Positions 21,493-31,105 of a stretch of 54,266 nucleotides of DNA are shown here, piece after piece. The position numbers and the translations under genes were made by a program. The notes under the pieces are model-generated. The model saw only the letters and a program-made list of their open reading frames with translations, did no database searches and was not told the origin of the DNA. Each line of letters opens with the position of its first letter. Within the stretch, counting starts at the first letter, position 1. The stretch is from an uncultured Prevotella sp. (GTDB taxonomy: Bacteria > Bacteroidota > Bacteroidia > Bacteroidales > Bacteroidaceae): NCBI GenBank assembly GCA_900322035.1, contig ONYL01000016.1:1-54266 (forward strand), in the 5' to 3' direction.

Positions 21493-22812
21493 ATGATGAA
21501 AACGATAATCTTTGCATACTCATTGCTAACTTTTTCCAGCATAGCCCCATGTGTGGCCGAAGAATATTCTCCAGACACCTTGCAGGCGGCTGCAGTGCAA
21601 CTGATGCCTGCAGCGCACGTAGCCCCCGATCCCAACGCTATCTCCAAAGATACCCTTCGACTAAACCCAAAGCTGGAATGGATGGACCGCGCCTTTAAGT
21701 CTCGTCTTTTCCGTGCTACTTATATGGGTGTGCCGCTCATTGCCGGCGGTCTCATCGTGAAGCACCAGGACACAAAGTTCAGAAAGCTTCGCAACGACTT
21801 CTTGCCCCACTTCCGCCGTCCTGTTGACGACTATATGCAATATCTTCCAGCCGTGGTGATGGTGGGATTGAAGGCGGCAGGGATACCCTCGCGCAGTTCG
21901 TGGGGGCGCATGCTGCTGAGCGATATGTTCACGGTGACTGCCATGGGGCTGACAGTGGACGGACTGAAACGTACCACGCAAGTGACGCGCCCCGACGGTA
22001 CCAACCGCCACAGCTTTCCTTCTGGCCATACGGCTACGGCCTTCATGACGGCCACTATGCTCACCAAGGAGTATGGTCATCACTCGCCATGGGTGGGCGT
22101 GGGAGCCTATTCGCTGGCTACGGCAACAGGGTTGATGCGCGTGGCCAACAATAAACACTGGCTTTCCGACGTGATGGTGGGTGCAGGCATCGGCATCCTT
22201 TCCACTGAATTAGGCTATTGGTTGGCCGACCTTATCATGAAGGATAAGGGACTCAACGTGAAGGATTCACCCGAGATGTATGCGGCACTCTTCCGCCCCA
22301 CCCCTTCGTTTCTCTCGCTCACCGTGGGATTCTCTCTCCCACTGAGCCACTACGACATCCGTGAGGGAGAAGCTTTTGAGACCACCACGGGCACCGCCAT
22401 AGGACTGGAGGGAGCTTGGTTTTTCTCTCCCTATTTAGGCATCGGTGGCAAGGCTTCGGCTGCCAATCTGCACTACATCGTCAACGGCCAGGACGCGCCC
22501 GACAATACCTTCAAGTTCTACACCCTTCAGGCGGGTCCCTACTTTTCCCTGCCACTCTCCAAGCGGTGGCGTGTGGGCAGTAAACTTGTCGGTGGAGCCG
22601 TTTTCTATCCTCCTACCGACATCAACGGCACTCCCATACCGCGCCACTGTGGGCCGGCCTTTGGGTCCGGACTGAGCACCGACCTGCAGGTGCGCTCCAA
22701 CCTGTCTATAGGAACTTATCTCGATTACAATGTACAAGTGCCGGGCAGCAAATACAGCCACGAATACATCCATGTACTCACGCTCGGTGGCCGGGCCAGC
22801 ATCAGATTCTGA
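21493..22812 (+). CDS. PAP2 phosphatase fused to an outer-membrane-type beta-barrel
   Basis: This 439-residue protein has a signal peptide (cleavage likely after PCVAEE region, about residue 20). Residues roughly 60-250 form a PAP2 domain with all three motifs: KRTTQVTRPDG (motif 1), FPSGHTATAF (motif 2) and ATGLMRVANNKHWLSDVMVGA (motif 3, with its His and Asp). The last 170 residues are beta-strand-rich with alternating aromatic residues and end in RASIRF, the C-terminal Phe typical of outer-membrane barrels. That points to a lipid phosphatase, perhaps acting on lipid A phosphate or undecaprenyl pyrophosphate in the periplasm. An alternative ATG is the second codon (MMK). Confidence 0.85.
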   Translation: MMKTIIFAYSLLTFSSIAPCVAEEYSPDTLQAAAVQLMPAAHVAPDPNAISKDTLRLNPKLEWMDRAFKSRLFRATYMGVPLIAGGLIVKHQDTKFRKLRNDFLPHFRRPVDDYMQYLPAVVMVGLKAAGIPSRSSWGRMLLSDMFTVTAMGLTVDGLKRTTQVTRPDGTNRHSFPSGHTATAFMTATMLTKEYGHHSPWVGVGAYSLATATGLMRVANNKHWLSDVMVGAGIGILSTELGYWLADLIMKDKGLNVKDSPEMYAALFRPTPSFLSLTVGFSLPLSHYDIREGEAFETTTGTAIGLEGAWFFSPYLGIGGKASAANLHYIVNGQDAPDNTFKFYTLQAGPYFSLPLSKRWRVGSKLVGGAVFYPPTDINGTPIPRHCGPAFGSGLSTDLQVRSNLSIGTYLDYNVQVPGSKYSHEYIHVLTLGGRASIRF

Positions 22813-23174
22813 ACTCTTTTGTGCGGGAGACTTCTTGATACACCTGTGGCATCTTTAAGAATCCGAAATCGTAGGAATCCTTCAGTATGTCGTTCACCTT
22901 CATGCGATATTCCTCCTGGAGAGTTTGGCTAACAAGAAAAATAGGAGGTAAACACTCGTATAATCAGTGTTTATCCCCTACTTGAATGATTGTGAAAAGA
23001 GCTATGTCTTCAGCTTTGTTGTGCTATTGATTGATGATCTTTTGAATTTTCTTCGGCCCGTTGGCTGTAGTTGTCATCTGTTGTCCATAGAGATGAAGCA
23101 AAGGCTTCTAACAATGATGCTGGCATGTAATACTTTCTATGCCATTCAATAATGATAAAAAGAATGGTGAAGAT
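22813..23174. other. Gap between PAP2 gene and M16 protease terminator
   Basis: On the minus strand there is a frame of about 50 codons ending near 22811 (it reads MKVNDILKDSYDFGFLKMP near its middle) that could be a gene remnant; I cannot assign it. Otherwise I see nothing. Confidence 0.3.
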
Positions 23175-23221
23175 AAAAAAAACGGGCGGCGCGTCAACTC
23201 TGACGCATCGCCCGTTTTTTT
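23175..23221. terminator. Bidirectional terminator between PAP2 and M16 genes
   Basis: Long stem: an A run, ACGGGCG, GCGTCA on the left and TGACGC, CGCCCGT, a T run on the right. The poly-A and poly-T ends serve both of the convergent genes. Confidence 0.85.
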
Positions 23222-23239
23222 ATTGCTGAATAAGAAGGA

Positions 23240-26062
23240 TTACTTCGCAGGCAGCATTACCACCTCGCAGTGATCGCCCGACTGCAGAAGTTCCTGCATG
23301 AACTTAGAAATAGACTGCGGAGTCTGAGCCTCGACCAGCTTCTTATAGTTGGTGTAGTCGTCAACGCCGAAGTGACGGAAGTTGTTGATGATTCCCAGCC
23401 AGTAGCCGTTTTGCTTTGCATTGTCGTCGGCGCGCTTGAGCATGAGCTTCTTCACCTTGTCGAGCTTGTCGGCATCGCAGGTCTTTGCCAGGTCGCTGAC
23501 CTCATCATAGAGAATCTTGCGGGCCACAGCCTGCTTCTCCGGCTTCATTGGGCAAAAGGCTTGAATGATAGCCAAGTTGTAGTTGTCGTAGTCGATGTTC
23601 ATGCCACCGAAGGCCTGTACAGAATAGGCGGCGCTGCTGTCTTCGCGGATACTCTGCAGATATTCCATGGTGAGGATTTGGCCGGCTATGCTGGCCTGAA
23701 TGTCATGTTCGGTGGTGTAGGGAATCTTGTGCGAAGTCCATACGATGAGGGCTGTTGCTTTGGGAGTTTCCATCTTGCGGTTGAAGTCGCAGACGCGCAC
23801 GCCGGGCTGTATGTCGGCCATGCGCTTGCCGGTTTCAGCCTTCTTGCCAGCTGGGAGTGATCCGAGATAGGTCACGGCAAACTGCTTGAGAGAGTCTACG
23901 TCGAAGTTGCCGATGAAGGTGAACTCCCATCCGCGTGCATTGGCCAGACGCTCTTTTGCCATGGCGAGAATGCGGTCGTAGGATGCAGTCTTCAGATCTT
24001 GATCGTTCAGCGGAGCCACACGCTCGTTGTGGTTGTAGAGCGTGTTGGTGATGGAGTCAGAGAAGGCCACGTCGGGATTGATCTTGCGTTCTGCCAGTTC
24101 CACTTGATTCTGTTTTATCAGATTGTCCCATTCATCCTGGTCCTTGGTGATGTCGGTAAAGGTGAGATAAGTGAGCTGCATCAGTGTGCGCAGATCTTTC
24201 GGCGTAGAGTTTCCGCTGATCGACATGTGGCGGCTGTTCATCTGGAGGCTTGTTCCGGCAATGACACCGGCAAGGGCTTTCCCCAATTGCTTGTTGCTGA
24301 ATCCGCCCAAACCGCTCGACTCAATGGCATCGTCGAAGAGTTTGAGGTTGGCACCCTCTTTCTTGAAGTCGTAGACAGATGAGCCGGCACCGCCTTCGGC
24401 AACCATCATCACCTGATCCTTCTTGAAGTCGGTCTTCTTGTAGATTACCTTCACACCGTTTTGCAGCGTGAGTGTGGTGTAGCCGAACTTATCGTTGGTT
24501 TCCTGCTTCACGATCTTTCCACCCTTAGGCTCTTGCTTGATGAGAGGCTCGTTCTTCACGTTGTCCACGTAGGCTGTGAGCTGTTCGCCACGGGCTGCCT
24601 TCACGGCATCGAGAAGCTGTTGCTTGGTGGGATATGTGGCGCCTTCCTTCTCGGTGTTGAAATTGATGATTACGAGATTGGAGTCGTTGTCGTGGAAACT
24701 CTCCTTGACAGCTTCGTTGATAGCTTCTACGGGAATCATGGGCACCATCTGTTTCATCAGCTGATAGGAGACATCGATGCTGGGCAGAGGATCGTGATCC
24801 AAGTAGTTGCCTAAAATCTGGTTGTAGAGTTGTGTGTTGGTACGCTTGTCCTTGTTGCTGTAGGCTTTGTCAAGGCTCGACAGATAGTCTTGCTGGAAGC
24901 GTTTGTACTCTGTGGCGGTGAAGCCAAACAGAGAAGCACGGCGCAGTTCCTCAATGAGAGCCTTGAGAGAGGCACTTGTCTGTGTGGGATCTTTTGGCAG
25001 TGCAGCCATCGTCAGCGCATCCTTTGTCTTGGCAAAAATGTAGTTTCCGTAAGAGGCATCGCCACCGACAAAGGGGCAGTCGGCCTTCAGTGCACGCTCG
25101 TTGATACGGTCTGAGAGCATCTTGCACACGGCATTGTTCATATATTCATTGACGTAGTAGTAAGGTGAGTTCTTCAAGCTGTCGGGGAATACGTCTTGCT
25201 TGATCATCAATTCCACAATCGACTGCTGGAACTCCTTGTCTTTGTCAACGACTACGATGGGCTCGGCATTGTCGGGTACTTGTTCGTCCACCACAGGTGC
25301 AGCATTGGCGGGATTCTTGATGTCGCCGAAGAGCTTCTTGATTTCAGCTTCCACCTTGTCCACGTCCACGTTGCCGACAACGATGATACCCTGATTTGAC
25401 GGGTGATACCATTTGTGATAGTAGTCGACGAGTTCCTTGCGCTTGAAGTTGTCGACCACGCTCATCAGGCCGATGGGGTAACGCAGACCGTATTTTGAAC
25501 CGGGATAGAGCGTGGGTAGATTGCGTTCAAACATACGACTTCCTGCGTCTGTGCGCATACGCCATTCCTCGTGGATGACGCCGCGCTCCTTGTCGATTTC
25601 GTCCTGTTCAAGCAGCAGACCACATGACCAGTCGCGCAGAATGAGCAGGCAAGAGTCGATATTGTTGGGATTTGTCGTGGGTACATTGTCGATGTTGTAG
25701 ACAGTTCTGTCGATAGAGGTGAAGGCATTGAGGTCACCGCCAAACTGCACACCGATCGACTCGCAATAACGCAGCAGGGCGTTGCCCTTGAAGTGGTCAC
25801 TGCCATTAAAAGCCATGTGCTCCAGGAAGTGTGCCAGACCGCGCTGGCTCTCCTCCTCCTGGATGGAACCCACACGCTGGGCGATGTAGAAGTTGGCTCT
25901 GTTCTCTGGCCAATTGTTGTGCCTGATGTAGTAAGTCAGTCCGTTGGCCAATTTGCCGGTTCTGACATCAGGATCCATGGGCAACGACATTTGTTGTCCG
26001 ACAGCCGTCAGTCCTCCAATAACCAGTAGGATTACTGAAAGAATTAGTTGCTTGATTCTCAT
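23240..26062 (-). CDS. M16 family zinc metalloprotease
   Basis: This 940-residue secreted or periplasmic peptidase has an N-terminal signal sequence (ILSVILLVIGGLTAVG). The inverted zinc motif HxxEH is HFLEH at residues 78-82, with a likely third ligand in ERGVIHEEW. Two M16 half-domains are seen: residues 30-480 (active) and about 520-930 (inactive partner), like pitrilysin and the Bacteroidetes 'insulinase' proteins of 930-960 residues. It may degrade short peptides in the periplasm. It lies 53 nt downstream of the HAD gene on the same strand. Confidence 0.93.
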   Translation of the reverse strand: MRIKQLILSVILLVIGGLTAVGQQMSLPMDPDVRTGKLANGLTYYIRHNNWPENRANFYIAQRVGSIQEEESQRGLAHFLEHMAFNGSDHFKGNALLRYCESIGVQFGGDLNAFTSIDRTVYNIDNVPTTNPNNIDSCLLILRDWSCGLLLEQDEIDKERGVIHEEWRMRTDAGSRMFERNLPTLYPGSKYGLRYPIGLMSVVDNFKRKELVDYYHKWYHPSNQGIIVVGNVDVDKVEAEIKKLFGDIKNPANAAPVVDEQVPDNAEPIVVVDKDKEFQQSIVELMIKQDVFPDSLKNSPYYYVNEYMNNAVCKMLSDRINERALKADCPFVGGDASYGNYIFAKTKDALTMAALPKDPTQTSASLKALIEELRRASLFGFTATEYKRFQQDYLSSLDKAYSNKDKRTNTQLYNQILGNYLDHDPLPSIDVSYQLMKQMVPMIPVEAINEAVKESFHDNDSNLVIINFNTEKEGATYPTKQQLLDAVKAARGEQLTAYVDNVKNEPLIKQEPKGGKIVKQETNDKFGYTTLTLQNGVKVIYKKTDFKKDQVMMVAEGGAGSSVYDFKKEGANLKLFDDAIESSGLGGFSNKQLGKALAGVIAGTSLQMNSRHMSISGNSTPKDLRTLMQLTYLTFTDITKDQDEWDNLIKQNQVELAERKINPDVAFSDSITNTLYNHNERVAPLNDQDLKTASYDRILAMAKERLANARGWEFTFIGNFDVDSLKQFAVTYLGSLPAGKKAETGKRMADIQPGVRVCDFNRKMETPKATALIVWTSHKIPYTTEHDIQASIAGQILTMEYLQSIREDSSAAYSVQAFGGMNIDYDNYNLAIIQAFCPMKPEKQAVARKILYDEVSDLAKTCDADKLDKVKKLMLKRADDNAKQNGYWLGIINNFRHFGVDDYTNYKKLVEAQTPQSISKFMQELLQSGDHCEVVMLPAK

Positions 26063-26115
26063 TGTGGATGTTAATTTAAAATATTACTGTTGATTGATTT
26101 TTACGATAGTGGGTT

Positions 26116-26907
26116 CTATTGCGACAGTCCAAAATGGCGCAAGGCCTTGGCGAATCCGTCGTCATCGACATGTGCCGTCACGAAGTCGGCACTCTCTTTA
26201 GTCGTCTCGTCGGCATTTCCCATAGCTATGCCGGTGCCTGCGGCTCGCAACAATGGGATGTCATTTCCCCCGTCGCCGATGGCAAAAGTGTTGGATGGAT
26301 CTATTCCCAATCGGCTGGTCATGGCTTGGAATCCTACTGATTTGTCTACACCCGCAGCTGTGATGTCCGTGAATTGTGGGTGCCACCGGTTCGACATACA
26401 ATGTTTCAGCCGTGGCATCACTTTCTTTTCCTCTTCAACAGTGATAAATGGGGATATTTGCAGTATGCGCTGGCCTTTGAGCAATTGCAAGTCTTGGCTG
26501 TAAGTGTCCATGGGAACGTGGAGACCTTTCTGATAGATCTCATAAACAAGATTGTTGTTGTTGTACACAACGATATCACGCTCGCCTGCAATCACCACAC
26601 TGAAGTTCATTTCATCACTTGCTTCAACGATGGCCTGAAGGTCTTCCTCGCTGATATACCGACAGTTTACAATCTCTTGACCAATGTAGCAGTAAGCCCC
26701 ATTGGTAGTGAGATACCCGTCGATGAGATGTTCTATCTGTTGCAAGTTGTTGATAAATTGCGGGGGGCGCCCTGTTGAGATATAGAATCGGTGTCCTCTG
26801 CGCTTGGCTTCGGTAAGGGCTTCGACGGCAGAAACCGGAATGCGGTGTGATGTGAAGCTCACCAGTGTTCCGTCGATGTCGCTGAATATGACGATGTCTT
26901 TGTTCAT
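26116..26907 (-). CDS. Cof-type HAD phosphatase
   Basis: This 263-residue protein is a class IIB HAD hydrolase. Motif I is SDIDGTLVSF with the nucleophile Asp (residue 10) and the acid/base Asp (residue 12). STGRP is motif II, the Lys of motif III is likely in VDKSVGFQAM, and IGDGGNDIPLL is motif IV. The cap between 85 and 190 is of the Cof type. Substrates in this subfamily include sugar phosphates and flavin phosphates; which one cannot be said here. The likely promoter is at 27031-27038. Confidence 0.92.
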   Translation of the reverse strand: MNKDIVIFSDIDGTLVSFTSHRIPVSAVEALTEAKRRGHRFYISTGRPPQFINNLQQIEHLIDGYLTTNGAYCYIGQEIVNCRYISEEDLQAIVEASDEMNFSVVIAGERDIVVYNNNNLVYEIYQKGLHVPMDTYSQDLQLLKGQRILQISPFITVEEEKKVMPRLKHCMSNRWHPQFTDITAAGVDKSVGFQAMTSRLGIDPSNTFAIGDGGNDIPLLRAAGTGIAMGNADETTKESADFVTAHVDDDGFAKALRHFGLSQ

Positions 26908-27030
26908 GTTTTTTATTCTACAATAACGATTGTGTTGGTTACTGAGTAATAAGAGTCTGCCTGCATAGGCTATAACGATTAATCACTTCACTCAGCAGTA
27001 CTGAATAAAATGACTCTTTATCATCATTTG

Positions 27031-27038
27031 CAAATATA
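27031..27038 (-). promoter_or_regulatory. -7 element for HAD gene
   Basis: Minus-strand TATATTTG; no strong -33. Confidence 0.45.
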
Positions 27039-27295
27039 CAAATAAAACATGAAATCCCTACTTCTTTTAAGTAAAATTAAAAATAATATAGGACACTTCC
27101 ACGTTAATTGAAAATTAACGATACTACTTTCCTGCTTGTTGAGCCGTTTGACAAGATATTGTCTTTGGTGAATGACAGGCCGACTATCCCTTTTTAAAGG
27201 CATTATTCCTGTGTCTTATGGAGGCGAGAATGTCTTTTTCACGGCACAATTCTCCGATTCCGTCTGTTGATGAATCGCATTCCAAAGGTCTTTTC

Positions 27296-27327
27296 TTTGT
27301 TGTTTTGCCGATTATTTCTTATTTTTG
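27296..27327 (+). promoter_or_regulatory. Promoter of aroQ-methyltransferase operon
   Basis: TTTG (27296-27299) and TATTTTTG (27320-27327), 20 nt apart; start codon 23 nt downstream. Confidence 0.7.
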
Positions 27328-27349
27328 CAACGACAACAAACTGTTATAA

Positions 27350-27775
27350 ATGAAAAGAATACTCATTATCAATGGTCCCAACCTCAATTTGTTAGGGATC
27401 AGAGAACCAGGAATATACGGCAAGAGTTCGTTTAAGGACTTTCTGCCTAAACTCAAAGCATCTTTCCCTGATGTTGAGATCAGCTACTATCAAAGCAATA
27501 TTGAGGGCGAACTTATCAATAAGATGCAGGAGGTTGGATTTTCATCTGATGGTATTGTGCTCAATGCCGGGGCCTATACCCACACCTCCATAGCGCTGCT
27601 CGATTGTATACGATCGATCAAGTGTCCGGTGGTTGAGGTTCACATCAGCAACGTCCATCAGCGTGAGGAATACCGCCACCACAGTATGATTTCGGCAGGT
27701 TGCAAGGGTGTAATCTGCGGTTTTGGACTCAATAGTTATAAATTAGCCGTGGAGGCCCTTACCGACGATGACTGA
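27350..27775 (+). CDS. aroQ: 3-dehydroquinate dehydratase, type II
   Basis: This 141-residue enzyme removes water from 3-dehydroquinate in the shikimate pathway. NGPNLNLLGIREPGIYG carries the catalytic Tyr (about residue 24). The flexible loop Arg lies just before it. NAGAYTHTSIALLD and VHISNVHQREEYRHHS are the substrate-site blocks, the latter with the catalytic His. Type II enzymes assemble as dodecamers. The stop lies 8 nt inside the next gene. Confidence 0.97.
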   Translation: MKRILIINGPNLNLLGIREPGIYGKSSFKDFLPKLKASFPDVEISYYQSNIEGELINKMQEVGFSSDGIVLNAGAYTHTSIALLDCIRSIKCPVVEVHISNVHQREEYRHHSMISAGCKGVICGFGLNSYKLAVEALTDDD

Positions 27776-28406
27776 AACAGAACAACTTGATCGATATATA
27801 GAGGTCCACAGCGACCCAGAGCCCGATTATCTCTACCGTCTTTACCGGGCCACAAACATCCATACCATTCACGGGCATATGGCTTCTGGTCATGTGCAGG
27901 GTCGCCTGCTCAAGATGCTTGTTGAGATGATCAGGCCTAAGAATATTCTTGAAGTAGGAACTTTCTCTGGCTATAGTGCGCTTTGCATGGCCGAAGGGCT
28001 GGAAGACGGCGGGCGGGTTTTCACCTTTGAAATCAATGATGAGATGGAAGACTTCACCCGACCGTGGATTGAAGGTTCGGCAATGGCCGACAAAATAGTT
28101 TTCACCATCGGTGACGCCAACGTCGAGGCACCCAAGCTCGGTATTACGTTCGACATGGCCTTTATCGACGGCGACAAGCGCACATACGTTGAAACCTATG
28201 AGATGGTGTTGCCGCTTCTTCGCCATGGAGGATTCATTGTTGCCGACAATACGCTTTGGGATGGACATGTGGTTGACCCCGCCTACGATCGTGACTCGCA
28301 AACCATCGGTATCAGAAGGTTCAACGATCACGTCGCTGCCGACGGTAGGGTGGAGAAAGTGATTGTCCCCCTGCGTGACGGACTGACGCTAATCAGAAAG
28401 AAATAG
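27768..28406 (+). CDS. Class I SAM-dependent O-methyltransferase
   Basis: This 212-residue protein resembles the COMT-like (methyltransferase_3) family. The SAM-binding loop is LEVGTFSGYSALCMAEGL (about 64-81). AFIDGDKRTYVETYEMVLPLL holds the conserved Asp of motif post-II, and VADNTLWDGHVVDP the metal-binding Asp-Asn. Family members methylate catechol hydroxyls or hydroxylated tRNA uridine (TrmR). The first nucleotides overlap aroQ by 8 nt, so both form one operon. TrmR-type activity would be a reasonable guess but not certain. Confidence 0.9.
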   Translation: MTETEQLDRYIEVHSDPEPDYLYRLYRATNIHTIHGHMASGHVQGRLLKMLVEMIRPKNILEVGTFSGYSALCMAEGLEDGGRVFTFEINDEMEDFTRPWIEGSAMADKIVFTIGDANVEAPKLGITFDMAFIDGDKRTYVETYEMVLPLLRHGGFIVADNTLWDGHVVDPAYDRDSQTIGIRRFNDHVAADGRVEKVIVPLRDGLTLIRKK

Positions 28407-28461
28407 AAGCTTATTGCGTATTCTTAGGCTTTCTGAGAAAGGACAAGTGCGACAGATGTCT

Positions 28462-30006
28462 TTACAGAGATTGTTCTGCCCAGTCGGCGCGGTCGAGTTT
28501 TCGGTAGCTGATGGCTTCACCGATATGCTCAGCCCTTACGTCGGTTGAGCCGTCAAGATCGGCAATGGTGCGTGCCACTTTCAGTATGCGGCTGTAGGCG
28601 CGGGCCGAAAGCGACAGCCGTTCCATGGCATCGCGAAGCCGTTTGAAGCCTTCGGCATCGGGTTCGGCATACAGATGAATCATCCGCTCGGTCATCTGTG
28701 CGTTGCAATGGATGCCCTTTACACTCTTGAACCGCTCGGTCTGTATAGCCCGGGCCGCGATTACGCGTTTGCGGATATCGGCCGAGCTCTCACCGGGTTG
28801 CATTTTGGACAGCTGACTGAAGGGCACGGGCGAAATCTCGCACTGTATGTCGATGCGGTCGAGAAGCGGACCGGAGATCTTGTTGAGATAGCGTTGTCGT
28901 TGTCCGGGTGTGCATACGCAATGATGGGTGGGATCGCCATAGTAGCCGCAGGGACAAGGATTCATGCTGGCAACAAACATGAAGTTGCAGGGGTAGGTGA
29001 CGCTGTAATTGGCCCGACTGATGTTGATGATGTGGTCTTCGAGTGGTTGGCGCATCACCTCAAGCGTGTGTTTGTTGAATTCGGGCAGCTCATCGCAGAA
29101 CAGCACTCCATTGTGTGCCATACTGATTTCGCCTGGCATGGGATTGGAACCGCCACCGACGAGTGCCACTTCTGAAATGGTGTGGTGGGGCGAGCGGAAG
29201 GGGCGCTGGGTGATGAGCGACGAGCCTTGTTTCAAGATTCCTGCTACGGAGTGTATCTGTGTGGTCTCCAGACTCTCTGCGAGTGTCAGTGGCGGCAGGA
29301 TGCTGGGCAGTCGTTTGGCCATCATGCTCTTGCCGCTTCCCGGCGGGCCCACCATGATGAGGTTGTGGCCACCGGCGGCAGCCACTTCGAGCGCGCGTTT
29401 CACACTCTCCTGTCCCCTGACGTCGCTGTAGTCGAGCGGGTAGTCGGTTTGATGCTCGTAGAACTCCTTGCGTGTGTCGACGAGCGTTGGCTCCACGTTT
29501 TCCTCGCCTTTTAAGAAACGGATCACCTGCCCCAGCGACTCCATGCCGTATACTTGAAGTCTGTTGACGACGGCTGCCTCGCGGGCGTTGGCCTTCGGCA
29601 CGATGAGTCCTTTGAACTGTTCCTTCCTTGCCTGAATGGCGATGGGCAGTGCTCCCTTGATGGGTTGCAACCGTCCGTCGAGACCTAATTCACCGACAAA
29701 CATGTAGCCGTCGAGGTTGATTTGAATGGTTTCTGTGGCCACAAGTAAGGCTAAGGCCATAGGCAAGTCGAATCCTGTACCGGCCTTGCGGATGTCCGCC
29801 GGAGCGAGGTTGACGGTGATATCGCGGATAGGGATCTCATAGCCATTGTTCTGCACAGCGGCCATCACGCGGTCGCGTCCTTCTCTGACAGCCTCGTCGC
29901 CGAGTCCGGTGAGATGAAACGAAGATCCTGCAGCGGTACTCACTTCCATGATTACCGTGGTCACGTCGAGGCCGTTTACAACGGCCGAATAGGTCTGAAC
30001 GAGCAT
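28462..30006 (-). CDS. YifB/ComM family Mg-chelatase-like AAA ATPase
   Basis: This 514-residue protein matches the ComM family, a hexameric helicase for branch migration during natural transformation in Haemophilus and Vibrio. The start at 30006 (MLVQTYSAVVNGLDVTTVIMEV) is the family's usual N terminus; the frame continues upstream but with unlike residues. Residues 1-160 form the Lon-like ChlI domain. Walker A is GPPGSGKSMMAKRLP (about 219). The Walker B-like FCDELPEF follows, then a zinc-like MNPCPCGYYGD, and RIDIQCEI. It lies 4 nt before the thioredoxin-like gene's stop at 30011. Confidence 0.94.
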   Translation of the reverse strand: MLVQTYSAVVNGLDVTTVIMEVSTAAGSSFHLTGLGDEAVREGRDRVMAAVQNNGYEIPIRDITVNLAPADIRKAGTGFDLPMALALLVATETIQINLDGYMFVGELGLDGRLQPIKGALPIAIQARKEQFKGLIVPKANAREAAVVNRLQVYGMESLGQVIRFLKGEENVEPTLVDTRKEFYEHQTDYPLDYSDVRGQESVKRALEVAAAGGHNLIMVGPPGSGKSMMAKRLPSILPPLTLAESLETTQIHSVAGILKQGSSLITQRPFRSPHHTISEVALVGGGSNPMPGEISMAHNGVLFCDELPEFNKHTLEVMRQPLEDHIINISRANYSVTYPCNFMFVASMNPCPCGYYGDPTHHCVCTPGQRQRYLNKISGPLLDRIDIQCEISPVPFSQLSKMQPGESSADIRKRVIAARAIQTERFKSVKGIHCNAQMTERMIHLYAEPDAEGFKRLRDAMERLSLSARAYSRILKVARTIADLDGSTDVRAEHIGEAISYRKLDRADWAEQSL

Positions 30007-30010
30007 AAGC

Positions 30011-31012
30011 CTAATGGGATAAATAGGGTTGCAGCCTGTTGTTGAGCTCCTGCTGCGAGAGGCTGTGGCCGATGAGTTGTCCGTTGCGGAACAGGGCGTT
30101 GTCGGGCAGATTATAGAAACCGAAGATTCTTGCGGCCTTGCCGTCAAACATGTTTCCATCGCAGATGGTGGGACAGCTGATCTGGTTGTTCTTCATGAAA
30201 GTGCGGACCTGTTCTACACTGGGGTCGAGCGAGACAGACAGAAACTTAACGCGTCCGCCGCTTTGCTGTTGCCACATTTTGATTTGCTGCATCATGCCCA
30301 AACTCTCATAGTTGGCACTCGACCATGCGATGACGACAGCGAGCTGAGCCTTTGCGAGATCGCTGCTGCTCACGCGTCCTCCGTTGACGTCGGTGAGTAC
30401 GAATCCGGGGATTCGTCCGTTGTCAGCCGACTGCCGCATGATGTTCACCTTGTCTTTCAGCATGTTCAGCAAGTTGTTGTCCTTCTGCTTCTCTTCCATC
30501 AGCTTGATGAGATCCGCAGCCTGCTTGTAGTCGGGATTGCGGTCGTCGAGCACGTAGGTCATGAGCAGATAGGGAGCCACGGCCGTCTCGGGATTTTCCT
30601 TGATCACCTCGATGGCAATGCGTTTCTGCTCGGGCGGTGACATGTTGACGATGCGTTTGCGGAAGTTGTCCATCAACTTGTTGTCGGCAGTTCCTTTGAT
30701 GGTCATCTCGCTCAGGTGTGAGGCATCTCCCTTGATGTCGACCGTTTTTCCGGGTTCGGCAAATATCACCTGCTGGCTGAAGTTGGGAAATACGATCATC
30801 AGCACCATGGGCCGTTCGCAGGGAATTTCGAGAGCGAACCGTCCGGCTTGCACTTTCAGCGTGTCCAGTCCTTCGAGATCGCCCGTAGGGCTGTAAACAT
30901 AAAATTCACCCTGATTCAGGTGAAGAAGCCGGCCTTCGATCTTGAAGTGATGGGAGTCGGTTCCGCACGCGGTCAGAATCAGGGCGAATGCAAACAAAAG
31001 AAACTTTTTCAT
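30011..31012 (-). CDS. Thioredoxin-fold lipoprotein without CXXC
   Basis: This 333-residue protein starts at 31012 with a lipoprotein signal (LILTAC lipobox, Cys at about residue 16). Residues 20-110 resemble DUF4369, the N-terminal domain of many Bacteroidetes thiol-disulfide lipoproteins. The last 140 residues have a thioredoxin/AhpC fold (VIAWSSANYESLGMMQQI, FLSVSLDPS), but the usual W-C-x-x-C is replaced by W-S-S-A-N. So it cannot do CXXC redox chemistry and may be a binding or structural relative. It lies between the TPR lipoprotein gene (94 nt) and yifB (4 nt). Confidence 0.85.
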   Translation of the reverse strand: MKKFLLFAFALILTACGTDSHHFKIEGRLLHLNQGEFYVYSPTGDLEGLDTLKVQAGRFALEIPCERPMVLMIVFPNFSQQVIFAEPGKTVDIKGDASHLSEMTIKGTADNKLMDNFRKRIVNMSPPEQKRIAIEVIKENPETAVAPYLLMTYVLDDRNPDYKQAADLIKLMEEKQKDNNLLNMLKDKVNIMRQSADNGRIPGFVLTDVNGGRVSSSDLAKAQLAVVIAWSSANYESLGMMQQIKMWQQQSGGRVKFLSVSLDPSVEQVRTFMKNNQISCPTICDGNMFDGKAARIFGFYNLPDNALFRNGQLIGHSLSQQELNNRLQPYLSH

Positions 31013-31105
31013 AAAGTCTTCATGCGCAAAAGCGCACCAAGCCACAGGGGTTGGAGCGCTTGTGTGGGGGAGGAGGGCAAGGGCGTTGCTCTCCGCATGT
31101 CCCGG

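Larger units (their letters stand above)
26908..27349. other. Intergenic region between divergent HAD gene and aroQ
   Basis: This gap holds the divergent promoters described separately. I find no gene or further structure. The HAD leader would be about 120 nt long, unusual for this genome. Confidence 0.5.

Noticed and set aside
22811-22960. Minus-strand frame of about 50 codons, maybe the tail of a lost gene
   Set aside because: It has no start with a promoter and no family match that I can name, so it stays a note in the gap.
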